Shown: positions 13,580 through 25,257, counted from the stretch's first letter. The stretch is 64,000 nt of DNA from Nicotiana tabacum (GCF_000715075.1 NC_134096.1:69879026-69943025); one strand, 5' to 3'. Notes: generated by a model not told the origin, from the sequence alone. Made by a program: numbers and translations.

Positions 13580-14917
13580 ATGGCAACACCCCTAAGAACC
13601 CCAAAAGCTTTGAGAATCCTTTGTCACCACCCAAAAACTTTCACCCACACCTTAAACTACCCAAAATTTCAAGAAAAAGCAAGTTAAGATGATTGCGCGC
13701 AAAACAGTAGCAAGTAAAGAACATGCCAAGAAGTTGAATGAGAAATTAAAATCTAGTTGAGCAGAAAAACTTCAAAAATCTGATGATTCTTTCCAGTGTG
13801 TGACTGAGGAGGAAGAACCGATTTCATCTAAAACTGAATAGGTAACTTCTAGGTTAAATCTTATACTGTTGGTTTTGAAAATGCAGAAAATCTTGAGAAT
13901 CAGTTTGTTTTGGTTGAGTCTATAACTGGTATTGAAATAGGTGATGTTGGTGATAAGGATATTGGTGGTAAAAATGAAAAAAGGAAATAAAAAGAGAGCG
14001 ATGGTGTTAAGGCTGATGCGAGGGGAAGGGTAGAAGAACAAGTGGCTGGATTTGATTCATCCATTGGTTATGGATTACATAAGGATACGAATGCAATTGT
14101 GTTATGGAGTGATGAGATTAGTGATAATGAGGATACTATGAATGAAAGTATAGGGATAGAATCACAGGAGATATGTGATGGTTCTGGTGATAGAAGTGTA
14201 GCATATAGGCTGGTTAGGTTAAGGAAACGTTTTTATGAACCAGTTCCTTCTCTTGCTAAGAGACAAGAGTCTCGATCCGATGAATGTGTCAGATAGTTAC
14301 AAGCAAAAGAAGAAGAGCAAAGTTGGAAAGACGACATGAAAGGGCATGGGTGTCACTAAGAGAAAGAGTGTTCATTCTATCCCTGTAGCAACTCCTCCCA
14401 TAAGAGGAAGAACTACAAGGAGCCAGAAGAAGCAAAGTGAGGCTAATGTAAAAAGGGCCTTAGCTGAGAGTCCCAAGAAAGTCGCTTGGAAAGGAAAGTA
14501 AAAGGTTGGTAAGTCAAGTGGAGTAGTCGAGATTGAGGAGATGAACCTGGTTCTTGAAGACAAATATGAGGATGTGGAAGTACCCACACCTAGTCTAAAA
14601 AGAGATAAAGACTTCTCAAAAGAATTCTCAAGAAACAGAGACTGAGGCAGAGGGCTCAGTTGTGTCTAAAAGAACTAGGTCTGCCAAAAGGAGAAAGAAG
14701 GCTCAAATAGTGAAAGAAAATGGCTAAGGATGGTGAGATTGAAAGGCTAAAGAAACGGTTGGCTGAAGTAGAGCCTGAGAGAGAGTCTCTCAAATATGAG
14801 CTTGCAAAGTAGAATGAGAAGAATGATGGTATTCTTCAAGATATGTTGAAGCTGCTTCAAACCAAGAACAAAGAGCATGGTCCTTCCAGTCCTAAATCCT
14901 TCCTAGCCCGTTTGTAA
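13580..14917 (+). pseudogene. Extra ORF downstream of copia pol (env-like position), broken
   Basis: Starts MATPLRTPKALRIL at 13580 after a gap of about 600 bp from RNase H. It contains several stops. The longest open piece (14042-14296) reads MAGFDSSIGYGLHKDTNAIV and includes SYRL/YRLVRLRKRFYEPVP-like basic text. The last part has a basic patch (RSAKRRKKAQIVKENG, about 14670-14720) and a predicted coiled coil (EIERLKKRLAEVEPERESL), ending at TAA 14915-14917. SIRE/Maximus copia elements are known to carry a third ORF here that has been called envelope-like. I see no convincing signal peptide or transmembrane helix in this copy, so 'env-like' refers to position only. Confidence 0.55.
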
Positions 14918-15164
14918 CCAGTGACTCAAGTGGGATTTTTTTGGCTCATGATTATGTGCTTTTATTTCTTTTTATGCTTTGTGGAAGAATCTTATCAATA
15001 ATATTCACTGCCTTTGCTCTAATGATATTTTTTAGATGGCTAATATCCCTATATTAATAAGAGAAAATTGAATCCATGATTGCATTTGAAGCAACTCCAG
15101 TGGCCATGAGTGATATCTACTAAAACCTGGTTACTTAATTTAATTATGTAACTTTTCGATGATG

Positions 15165-15184
15165 CCAAAAAGGGGAAGATAAGG
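15165..15184 (+). other. Polypurine tract before copia 3' LTR
   Basis: GCCAAAAAGGGGAAGATAAG follows an AT-rich stretch and immediately precedes TGTGCTTTT, the probable 3' LTR start. The GATGCCAAAAAGGGG context is typical of SIRE-type copia elements. Confidence 0.65.
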
Positions 15185-15470
15185 TGTGCTTTTGTATTGG
15201 ACTGTAATGTTTATAATCTAATGAACCTGGTCCTTGATGATTTGTGACTTTAAATGAAAAATGTTCTAACATTTTGTTGATGTTGAGCTGAGCGGTTTTG
15301 ATTTTGATGATTGACAAAGAAACACATGCATGAACCAAGTCTATGGACAGTGTACACAGGTGATGGACAGAATCAAGGAAAAAACATGCACGTGAAAAGG
15401 ATAATTATAAGTGGTTATTTCTGATAATCCTTGAACGAAAAGGTTGCATATTTGATAAGAAGAAGGATCC

Positions 15471-16938
15471 TGACGAGCGCAAAACACATACTTAAATTGT
15501 GCGCACTAGTCAAAGATAGTATAGTATAATATCGTGTCCATATGGATTGAATGTAAATAGTATTCTCATAGTTTCTAGCTTGATTGCTATCCAGGAGGAT
15601 CAACAATTGAGATTTATATGACTAATAATAAAATTTAACTAAGAATCTAAAACCTATAGCTATTGACTAGTGACTATCGAAACAAGGAATAACCAATTAA
15701 GATTATCAGTGGAAGAGGATAGGGTTTTGACAGAATAAGTGCAAGATAATTGTTCGGGATCTAACACTAGATAATTCACTTCCAATGTTCAAGTGAGTCT
15801 CTCGAATTCACTCTATTATTAGTTCAAACATTCAGCAAAATTTCCTCTCTCGATTAAGTCTTAACCTCACGAGCTGAACCAATTTAAGCACTGTTAAGAT
15901 ATGCAAGAATGCGTAGTAGATCGGTCTTTAGAAGAACCTCTTTCGATTATTCTCATAACTAGATTTAATCAATGATTCAACTAGCCTCTTTCGATTACTT
16001 AGAAGAATTTATGAATTCAACCAATAATATAATGCAAATATATCACAAGTTATGCCTCTTTCGATTACAAGAACAAGTAAATATAGATGCAACAATTAAA
16101 TCTTTCAAAAATGATTCAAATACATAAAAATAGAGTTATAATCCACAAACAATCATCAATATACCAAATCTATCAAAACCCAAGAGGATTTACTCCATAG
16201 ACATGGAGAAGTTTTTCACAAATGTAACTAAAGTATAGGAAAACATAAATTCAATCCAAACTCGGATCTTGAGTGAGAAAAGAATGATGAAATCCTTGTG
16301 CTTGTGTTCTTCCAACTCCTCATTAGCCTCCTTGGCCTGCTTAAGTCGAAATTGTATCAAAAGTCCCGAAAATGGTCTTGTCTATATAAGCCATCTACCA
16401 ATAAACCCCGGAAGAAATTACCCTTTCTTAGCCGAAATGGGACGTCACTCTAAAAAATTTGGGCTACCGCGCCCCACGTCGCCCCATGCGGTGCACGTGT
16501 AGGAAATTCTAGAACGTGCCAAAAAATCATTTTTGGCCACTTTTTGCACTGTCGCGCCGCGCCGCGGCTGTGCAAATTTTGCAGAGTATTGATTTTGTTT
16601 CACGTTGCAGGAAACTTGCACTAGCTCTATGAGGCCTGCGGCGTGGTAGTGTAACTTTCTCAGAGTGAATTCGTTTTCTCTTTTTTTTTTTGATATCCAG
16701 ACTTGGTTTTCAACCCCCGAACGTAATCCCGCTTAATCCCTTCGGCTTTTACTTAGACTTCAAAGCTGCAACTTATTTGATTTAGCTTCCGAATATCATT
16801 TTTACTCGAAATCAATTCCTACAATGCATAAAACGCACAATAAGTGCAATACACTAATATTCAAGCTCAAACACAAGTAAAATGCAGTAATTTGAGTACA
16901 ATACTACAGCTAAAATACGAGTTTCTAGCCTACCATCA
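15471..16938. mobile_element. Unidentified insertion in the copia LTR, about 1.47 kb
   Basis: The copia LTR text breaks at about 15470 (after GAAGGATCC) and resumes at about 16939 (TTTCTTACTTGAAGAGAACT). The inserted sequence runs TGACGAGCGC...CTACCATCA. It contains three or four copies of the phrase CCTCTTTCGATTAC spaced 70-110 bp apart (15945-16070), and a CpG-rich patch at 16450-16650 with CGCGCCGCGCCGCGG. There is no coding domain. The TG...CA ends suggest an LTR or LTR-like fragment, but I find no clear target-site duplication, so both class and edges are approximate. Confidence 0.45.
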
Positions 16939-17320
16939 ATTTCTTACTTGAAGAGAACTCTATTCAAGATAAGGAAGAAGTTAGAAGTTGAAGATAACTA
17001 GAACTCTTCTACCAGGGAAGAGTAAAGTATTAGACTTCTAATTAATCCTTATTCTACTAACTCTATAAATATCAGTTTCGTTCTCTTTTATAGGTGACAC
17101 ACACTTACTGAAGTAAAAGCAAAATTGAGAGAAAAATAGCAAGGCATTTTGTGAGCAATTCTTGTGAAATTCAAGAGCGTGATCCTAGAGCTACATGAAC
17201 CAGATTGAAGAACCAGTTCCGTAAAGAGTTTATGTGATGTCTTTACTTCTAGTTCAAAGTGTAGTATGCGCTTTGAGTTGTACCTTTCAGCTTTCTTAGA
17301 AGTAAATTGTACTAGGTACT

Positions 17321-17645
17321 TGAGTTATATTGTTCAAGTTAGAGTTAACTTGAAGCAGTCGCAACAGCCTGTAGCGTGTTGCTAAAAAGGTTAGAGTTAT
17401 TCCTTAGGTTTGCAAGAGGTTGCAAACTTGAGTTGTATCTTTCAAGTTAAAGTTAACTTAAAATAGTTGCAATAGCCTGTGGCGTGTTGCTACAAGGTTA
17501 GAGTTAATCCTTAGGTTTTCAAGAGGTTGTAAACTCGAGTTGTATCTTTCAAGTTAGAGTTAACTTGAAGTAGTCGCAACATCCTTTGGCGTATTGCTAT
17601 AAGGGATAGAGTTAATCCTTAGGTTTGCAAGAGTTTGTAAACTTT
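17321..17645 (+). repeat. Three 108-bp tandem repeats in copia LTR
   Basis: Units begin at 17321, 17429 and 17536. Each reads roughly 'tgagttgtatctttcaagtt ... cgtgttgct ... ccttaggtttgcaagaggtt'. Copies are about 85-90% alike by eye. Confidence 0.85.
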
Positions 17646-17900
17646 GTTGTTGGCTCAGAGTTGTAGTGAAGCATTTGGGGAAAATCCTACTAGGTAGTAG
17701 GTCGTGGTTTTTTCACCTTTTGAACCGGGTATTTTTTACGTAAAAATCCTTGTGTTTGTTACTTTCTGCATTATTTATTTCGCAACTGTAGCGTAAGGAA
17801 CGCATAGAAGAACCAAGTCCTTCGATAATCCAGTGCACGCGAAAATTGGGCACCACACAAATCACCCTCCCCCTCTTGTGTATTATTGAAGTATAAAACA

Positions 17901-18305
17901 TCACTGACTATGCATAGGGCTCCTAGAAGATCTCGGAGTCCAGGCGTTTAAATACTATCCATTTGAACTTCTGAGCATATCCTTTTACACATCAACTGAA
18001 GAACTATATTTTGCACACTCTAGTCGAGTACCAGAGTTGTGTTCTTTTTGAGTCAGTCTAGTGAATGTGTTTTAGGAAATTGAGTAGTAATCAAAGTGTC
18101 ACAAACAATTAGTGAGTTGGAGTGAGTGTTTGCTTTACAAGTTAGAGTAACTTGTAAATAAAATAGTCGTAGTAAGATTACTAGAGAGTATTGAATTACA
18201 GTCTTGTAATTGGTACATTTAATTGGTTCATTGTTCTAGTGGAGTTGAAGTTGAAAATCTTACGCAGTAAGTCGTGATTTTTGCACCTTTTGAGCGGGTG
18301 TGTTT
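17901..18305 (+). repeat. Fragment resembling a second copia LTR
   Basis: Text such as AAGTCGTGATTTTTGCACCT and ACAAGTTAGAGTAACTTGTA parallels the end of the LTR at 17640-17740. It looks like the right half of a related, diverged LTR, with no coding sequence and uncertain limits. Confidence 0.4.
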
Positions 18306-18357
18306 ACTAAAAAACTTGATTCTTTAAGGAACACGGTAAAGAATCAAGTTTTTTAGT
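18306..18357. repeat. Perfect 21-bp inverted repeat (hairpin)
   Basis: Arms 18306-18326 and 18337-18357 (starting ACTAAAAAACTTGATTCTTT) are exactly complementary around a 10-nt loop (aggaacacgg). It lies just after an LTR-like fragment. Confidence 0.9.
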
Positions 18358-20227
18358 AATTCATATGTAGCGCCTAATTATAAATTTCGATGGAGAACTC
18401 AAATTCTTGTCAACAATGGAATATTAAACACAGCAATCCACAAAGAACAGTTGCAATTTGGATGGTGAGTATTTCAACCACAGTAATCATATCCAAGCCT
18501 GTATAGACAGTATACAAACTACACTTACCAAGAGGAAGCTGTAATGTTTTACCTTTTACATACTAGTATTAGTTAACATGACAGAAGGACAAAGAAAGAA
18601 CATCCACATGAAAAAGAAAAAACATAGCTATCAACTCAAGTGCTCAACCAATATAAACAAAAAGATGCAAATATTTTTAATCCCAACAGATTGATGTGAC
18701 ATTGGAAGTTTTCATGATAATCATCGAAAATATTAGTACCAATAATAAATAACAGAATGGAGAGCATATTTACTTAAGGTCAATGTTGATTCTGATGGGA
18801 TTTAAAGAAAAATGATGCCCTAGAAGGTAGTGAATCAATTAGGCTTTGAGAAAATTAGACAGGCCATACATTGTTGGGAAAAGGAGAAGCCCTTATGATA
18901 ATCAAGTACAATGGACCACATGAAGTGCTAATTTATCATAGTTTTCTAGATAAATCAAACTTTGCCGACAAACTTCCTATTACGTCCTTTCTTGACTTTT
19001 CCTTTTTTCCCTGTCCTATTTTGTTTTCCTATTTAGTAAGTACTGTTTAATATTTATATGGGGCCCAATTAAATTTAATATTCCTGCCAGAAATTTTATG
19101 TTAGTGGTAAAGTACTTGGTGATAAAGATTTAATACATATTGAACTCTAGATCTCCCATTAATTTATTCCTTGATTTCCTATTTGTTTATCTCTTCGTAA
19201 AGCAAAGAAACTTCATTGAACCCACTAGCCTAGCTATTCAAGCATAATGAATTGGTCTCTCCCCATATTAAGCCTAATTTAATTTCTTCTTGCTTAGCTA
19301 TTCAAACAAAAGCAATAAGCACGATATGGATCGATCTGGGATCTTTAAGAAGTCAAAGTAGTTCGTATTTACTACAAATAATTAAGATAGCAACTGATTA
19401 GCTCGAATGGTGGCTAGTTTACGCTTTTTAGCAACTCGGAAGAGTAGATGGCTATTTTCTGATTAGTTGATTCTGTTATTAGATTTTGCTATCCCAATTT
19501 GTCTTTTTGATTTCATTCTCCAAAATTTGGGCTCAAAGCTGAAAGTGACAACCACCACACAAAAAAAAGTATCAAGCTAAAAATTATACGTAATTAATTG
19601 TCTGAGTAAGTTACAAGCTGCTTAGCTTCATGATCTTCACTGATATACATTGCTTTATTGGTTTTCTTGTTATATTTATTACATCTCACAATTCCCGTCG
19701 TTGTTCTTGAAGCTTTCCGTTTCTTGCCTTTTGGGTTTTTGTTAACCAAGTTTCCAAAATTTTGTCCTTTTTCTGGAGATGTTAATTGATTTCTCATTAT
19801 ATGCGAATAAACTAATTAATTAGGGTAACTTCTACATTTATTTTATAATTTTTTTAAAGAGAAGTGACGATCACTTTTCTTTATTTTTCAATTATATGGG
19901 CCAAAGAAGTTTTATGAAACTACTAAGAAATCTAGGTGATTGGACAAACAACAAAGCTTCAATAGAACATATTGAACTTAAAATGGTTATTCTAAAATTT
20001 GGATGTTAACTTTACATATCGCATCCTAGTTCGTCAGTTAACTAATTTTTGAGGTGCTGTTTCGTTTATGGGAAAGTTAGCTGTTAAAATTGAATGAATC
20101 AACAATGTTTTTTTATGGGTGTTTGTAATGGATCCATAATTATTGAAGACGATGAAGATGATTTCTAGTAATTTCAACGCTGAATAACAAAGGAAGTAAC
20201 TGTCCACATTACTAATAAAACCAATTA
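18358..20227. other. Intergenic AT-rich DNA, no supported gene
   Basis: No domain, splice pattern or recognisable repeat seen. The only frame worth recording is a minus-strand 67-codon ORF at 19797-19594, which starts MRNQLTSPEKGQNFGN and holds a basic patch (NPKGKKRKAS). I do not recognise it and see no promoter or homologue; it could be a decayed exon or chance. Confidence 0.5.
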
Positions 20228-20645
20228 CTCCCTCCATCCCATATTACTTGTCCATATTACTAAATATATCTGTTTCAAATTATTTGTCAATTTACAAAAC
20301 CAAGATAGAATTAATTAAGTTTTTCCCATTTTACCCTTAAAATTAAATCTTTTTGAAGGTATAAACAGTACATTGACCAACTTCATAAATATCGTCTTAT
20401 AAGTGCAATGAAAAATTCAGTTTTGATGGTGTCTGTTCATATGCACTATGCTACCATTAACGAGAATTTTGGGATAAATGATCTGGATACACTTTATTAA
20501 CTTAAGTTGATTTGTTTGATGCCACATAAACAGAGTGTATTAAAAAGAGTTCAAGGGGTAAATTAGTAAAAATTCCTTTCTTGTTTATAATTTCTTAAGG
20601 GACATGTAAAAAGGAAAGTGGACAAGTAATATGGGACGGACTGAC
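20228..20645. mobile_element. Stowaway-like MITE
   Basis: The left end CTCCCTCCATCCCATATTAC and the right end GTAATATGGGACGGACTGAC form an inverted repeat of about 30 bp (right end mutated). TA dinucleotides flank it (20226-20227 and 20646-20647). CTCCCTCC termini with a TA target are the hallmark of Stowaway MITEs (Tc1/Mariner). Non-coding, 418 bp. Confidence 0.8.
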
Positions 20646-20647
20646 TA

Positions 20648-21204
20648 GATATATTATTCCAAAAGATGTATACTATTAGACGTCTGTATCTCAGATTATG
20701 AGGATGGTTATATATATTAATTAGCAAACTTATCAAATTCTTAATTGTGTCTTGTGGAAAACGATCATTCAAATTTTGAAGCAAAAACACTGTATACAGC
20801 TCTCGGGCCAAAATCACACTTCAGCATGCATGAAATAACAGTTTCCATCTGTCCCTATTTCTTGAATAGCTAATTAAACTAAAAAGAATGACATTAGAAT
20901 TTAAAACTTCTATTTCAATCAATAAATTATATTATCTAGATTAAGAAAGATTAATTAGGTGATAATGTACGTTGTTTGTTTGACAAAGTCCATATTAATT
21001 GTCTAGCCAGTGATAATTAGAAAATGGAGTGGTTGAAGTGCACAAGCAGAATATCCATGTTTATACTTTAGAACAAACTCTTCAGTAAAATTATTTTGTG
21101 GTATTTTATCATATATTTTGACTAAGGGTAACTTGATGAGTACTATTTGTTTCATTTCAGTAACGAAGCCATAAAATATAGATAAGATCCTCCCCATCTA
21201 GAAG
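20648..21204. other. Intergenic AT-rich DNA
   Basis: No gene, RNA or repeat structure that I can support. Confidence 0.5.
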
Positions 21205-21911
21205 TTGCTTTTAACCCGAAAAACCGAAAATCAAACCAAACCGACAAAAAAAACTCGATACTTTTTAGGTTTAGTTTGATTTTGGTTTTGAATTTTAAAA
21301 ATCGATCAAATTTGGTTTGGTTTGGTTTGGTTATAGTTTTAATCAAAAAGTAACCGAAAAAAAAACGAACCAAACTGACTATAGAAGTAGTTATTTAAAT
21401 TTATTATAACACTTATATATATGTATATTTTTATATAATATTTAAAATTTTATGGTACATATTAGTCATTTGTATTTTTAGTCTAGTTCTTCGCTATTAT
21501 AATAATCTAATTCTTTGCTTTTTATATTCTAGTTTGATTGGTAGTTTTCTCAACAATTTAATTCATGTTAAAAATAATCGATTTTTAATTGAGTAATTAA
21601 ATTATTCATCACTATTTGATTCAATTATCATCAATATATCTTGGTAAATGATAAATTTCTCAAAGAACAATTGGTTTGATAGTATTACGTTGAAAATGTA
21701 CTCGCCGGAATATGTGTTTGGTAGTGTATGTCTCATATTTAAGAAGAAAAAAAACGATAAATAACCGAAAAAATCGAAAAATCGATAAAAACCGAATCGA
21801 TTAAAAACCGACTTAATTGGTTTGGTTTGGTTCCAATATTTGAAGAACCAACTTACTTGGTTTGGTTTCTTTTTAAAAAAAAATCGATTCAAACCGAACC
21901 ATGAACCCCGA
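21205..21911. repeat. MITE-like repeat with 'aaccgaacc' / 'ggtttggtt' arms
   Basis: The left part holds AACCCGAAAAACCGAAAATC and a ggtttggtttggtttggtt tract. The right part holds matching accgaatcga / ttggtttggtttggttcc text and ends AAACCGAACCATGAACCCC. The two ends are roughly inverted copies about 700 bp apart, with an AT-rich centre and no coding. This resembles a common class of plant non-autonomous inverted-repeat elements. The edges are approximate and no target-site duplication was identified. Confidence 0.55.
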
Positions 21912-23427
21912 TCATAACTCATAAGGGATAAAAGGAGAACTTTCAAAACATGAAATAGATTTCTTGTAATTATAAATATGTCACTCCAGTTAGAGAAAAG
22001 GGAATTGAAGTTTAGGAAATGGCTATAAAAGTTTAAAGAAAAGGTCATTTCAATTAGAAGAAGAAAAAGTGCTAGTAGTAAATTTGTAACTATATCCTTT
22101 TTTGTCAATATCTAGAAATTTCAACCATCCTACAATACTCGCGGGTGCAATTATATCTTTTAAAGAATCAATTTGGGTTCTAAATGAGTTTTCTTTAATG
22201 GGCAACCTCCACTTTATTCGGTTAGGGAAAACTTTGCAGAAAACGCCAACCGAGGGGGAAAAAAGGTATAGAGCAATACAAGATAGGAAAATTATAGTGC
22301 TTTGTGAAAATTCCTCATACAAAATTAACTGAATTTTTACATAACGAGCCCATGACAAAACTGCAATTTGCATTCCTTAATGTTTTAGCAAGTTGATAAA
22401 AAAAAAAGATTACGAATAGGACTACATCAGAAAATTAAATTGATCGAATAAAGTAATTGAGTGTCTTTACAGATTAACAAAATGATCTGTTCTACTTTCA
22501 GTCGACTTTCCTTACTCCTACAGATCTTTTTAGTAGAAGTTCTTTTCACTCTTCTTCCCTTGTTTACTATATTATTCCTAAATATTTCTTTGGTAGTGAA
22601 TTTTACTTTGGTGCAATAAGTAAATAGTCTTTAATCATCCAAAATAATGTTGTTGTTGGAATTTGAGAATTCTAAAGTTATCAATGTTATATTATACAGT
22701 CAATGGAAGTATAGACTTATTAAATAAATCATTTTCAACTTTACGAACTGTGCTAAATGTACTTAATGGACATGATCTAGGGGCAAGTGCACATATAAAT
22801 ATTTTCAGGGATGCAATTTAGGAATTATCTAATACTTATTTTGTCCTGAAATTTTAAACTAAAAATTTTAACTTCAAGATAACTCAGAACATTTTTGTTC
22901 TAGAAAAATTGAACCGAAAAACTAAAATTCATGACGTACTAACTAATTCCTTAATAGCAGCCATTTAGAGTCGCTACCCGATGTCATTTCTACCATGATC
23001 TAGTTGATAGATTCCATATTGGATCTGCTTTTGGACTATATAATGGGAATCACATCTATTGGATCCTTAATGTAAGCCCACTAAATCATCGTCATACACA
23101 CGCGACTTGCAATCTTTGGCCCAAACTATAATCATGTAATTCGTCTCATCCCACATTTATGCTTCTACCAAAAAAGACAACGCATAAATATTTTATACAT
23201 TTTAGTTCTTTTCTTTCTTTCCTTTCCTCATTTTGGTGAGTTGATATTTTATTGATTACAAATAAATCTGCAATTAAATCATGTTACTTCACAACTAGGA
23301 AAGTGATTTTATATGACAATGAAAACAAACTGATTTTCCTTTCTCAAACCATCTCAGAATAACTCACTTTCCAATATTTTCAAACTACATTAATCTTAAA
23401 TTAAAATTTAAGGATGATCCTTGAAAC
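21912..23427. other. Intergenic DNA upstream of the peptide gene
   Basis: AT-rich, with no supported gene. A minus-strand open frame at 22373-22050 has no recognisable feature. The last 200 bp presumably hold regulatory DNA for the peptide gene, but I can name no element beyond the TATA box. Confidence 0.5.
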
Positions 23428-23436
23428 TATATATAG
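23428..23436 (+). promoter_or_regulatory. TATA box of defensin-like gene 1
   Basis: CTATATATAGC lies 100 bp before the ATG, a normal plant core-promoter spacing with a leader of about 60-70 nt. The second gene copy has the same kind of box (CTATATATAAG at 25250), which supports it. Confidence 0.7.
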
Positions 23437-23527
23437 CTCAACAAAGGGAATAGGTCTTTGCACAAAAATACAACTTGTTAAGATTTGTTTACATAATTAG
23501 CAATTTTATATCACACACTTTACAGCC

Positions 23528-24277
23528 ATGGCAATGAGGAAGGCTTCCTTCACTTTGGTTTTCTTGGTTTGTCTGATTCTCATCGCAATTGGTATCTCTC
23601 TCCTCTATCCCTCTCTCATTTTGAAATAGAAAGCCCAATCAAGTACATGAGACTATACATACCTAGATATGTTAAGTTGAAATCTTAACAAAATAATATT
23701 TACTTACTCGAATTAATTTTCCGTTTGAAGTTATGAAACATAAATACATGCTTGGGAAACTTTTTTTATAAAGAACTACGTATTCCAAGAACCCCTTTAC
23801 ACCTACGGCTTATTGAAATCGTATTTTGTGCAATATTTAAGAGTACGAGCTATCAAATGAAAGCGAATGATTTGTATATACGATACCAACTAGTTGAAAT
23901 ATATAGTTTATTTGTTGTTTTTGTTGTTCTTACTATTACATAAAGGCTGACCTTTGCCAAAAATCTTCTTGTTCTGGTTAAAGATTTATAAATGATAAAA
24001 ACTTATGTGCGCCAAAAGTTTTACAGCAAATTAGTAGATGTATAACATAAACGTTTCTCACTTAACTATAATTAGTAATGTATATTTTCACATTATTATA
24101 TAAAGATCCTATTTGTTTATAGAATTGCAGAGTGTGGAAGTTGAAGCCGCAACCGGCCCAGCATGCAACACATGGAAGGATTGCGGGAGTTATTGTCAAG
24201 GAGCTACGACATATTGTCTGTGGGGACATTGCGATTGCGGCGGCGGCACAGTGCCGCCGCGGGGGGAAAGCTATTAG
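23528..24277 (+). CDS. Secreted six-cysteine defensin-like peptide, two exons
   Basis: Exon 1 is 23528-23591 and exon 2 is 24123-24277, joined by a 531-nt phase-1 GT-AG intron (donor ATTG/GTATCT, acceptor TTTATAG/AATTGC). The acceptor eight bases downstream would give an immediate stop, so it was rejected. The product is 72 residues: a hydrophobic signal peptide (residues 1-21, core FTLVFLVCLILIAI), a short acidic pro-segment (SVEVEA), then a mature peptide of about 41 residues ending GGGTVPPRGESY. Cysteines at 36, 42, 46, 53, 58 and 60 give C-x5-C-x3-C-x6-C-x4-C-x-C. CxxxC with CxC is the signature of the cysteine-stabilised alpha-beta fold; classical plant defensins have eight cysteines. 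An intron at the end of the signal-peptide exon is also usual for defensin-like genes. The start context is GCCATGGCA. Function is unknown: antimicrobial or cell-signalling roles are possible by family. No defect seen. Confidence 0.82.
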
Positions 24278-24374
24278 AAATTCTCCAACTGAATCGCTGA
24301 CAAAATCTTAATTAGGAGTATATGATTATGCATAAGATTCTATGCGTTCTACCCATATTTACGTTTGATTTCGG

Positions 24375-24386
24375 AATGAAATAATG
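24375..24386 (+). terminator. Possible poly(A) signal of defensin-like gene 1
   Basis: AATGAAATAATG lies about 100 bp after the stop and is followed by T-rich DNA, in line with a plant near-upstream element. Weak by nature. Confidence 0.35.
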
Positions 24387-25249
24387 ATATCAAATAGTAA
24401 TTGTTTGTTTTGACCTTTTATTCCACATATTTGTTCTTCTTCTTTTTTTCTTTCTATTTTATACAGTACGAGTTAACTTCTTGAATCATGTTTTTTTAAT
24501 TTATGGTTTCTGGATGTAATAACTTCAAAAACATGCCTTCCAAAAAAAACATATATTGGAGGATAACTTACGACTTATGAGTAACTAAGTGGGGAGAGAG
24601 AGGAGAGAGGAGAGAGGGATGGATGTAGCATTCTAGTGCCGGATTTAATATAACATATAACTTTTGATGCAGAATATAAATTTATGTGTAAAAATTTATT
24701 AAAATTATAATAAATAGTAGATTGAAGTCATAGTTTAAAAAATAATGGGTTCAACACTAAAAATCTTAAACATTAAACCTTTATAATTTAAATTTTGAAT
24801 CCGCCTCTCAATAGATAGATACCAATTGACAACAATTTTTTGTTTCCAATTGTCTTAAATAGTTCCATCATCCGATAAAGATTCGCTTGTGGCAATAGTA
24901 CTTCTAGTTATTGAAAAAGATATTGCTACGGTTATGCAATCTTTCTCATTTACATTGAGAGTAGAAAAACATAAGTATTTAAGTAGCTGTATTCCTTTTT
25001 GGTTCCCTTTATAAGGAAATAAAAGATATTACTATTGTCATAGACTATATATGGAGTTGCACTAAAATCTTACGGTGTCTTAATTAGGCAACTGATTTTA
25101 TCTCTTATGACAAATCAATTACATTCTTCAGCGATTATGATGACAATATTCAATATTGCCAATTGCATCTTTTGACTTTAAAGTTCTTCTCCATATTTAA
25201 TTTGATCAAGCAGAGACAAAAATGACCTCAAATCGAATACTATCAACAC
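24387..25249. other. Intergenic DNA between the two peptide genes
   Basis: Contains a GA-rich tract (about 24590-24620, ggagagagaggagagaggag) and an AT-rich stretch around 24640-24810 ending TTGAATCCGCCTC, which resembles a dispersed plant repeat I cannot name. No coding seen. Confidence 0.45.
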
Positions 25250-25257
25250 TATATATA
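25250..25257 (+). promoter_or_regulatory. TATA box of defensin-like copy 2
   Basis: CTATATATAAG lies 75 bp before the ATG of the second copy. Surrounding leader text is similar to copy 1. Confidence 0.6.

Larger units (their letters stand above)
15185..17900 (+). repeat. Copia 3' LTR, interrupted
   Basis: Probable 3' LTR from TGTGCTTTT (15185) to about ATAAAACA (17900), split by an insertion at about 15471-16938. Without the insertion it would be about 1.25 kb, reasonable for a SIRE-type LTR. The right half carries three imperfect 108-bp tandem repeats (17321-17645). The right boundary is uncertain because the 5' LTR is outside the window and no target-site duplication can be checked. Confidence 0.55.

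Noticed and set aside
21602..22108. 168-codon minus-strand open frame
   Set aside because: Rich in FF/KK/NQ runs created by the ggtttggtt / aaccgaacc repeat. No domain or promoter.
24123..24132. Alternative acceptor GCAG/AGTG for defensin-like gene 1
   Set aside because: Using it shifts the frame to an immediate stop, whereas the TATAG/AATTG acceptor keeps the cysteine frame open.
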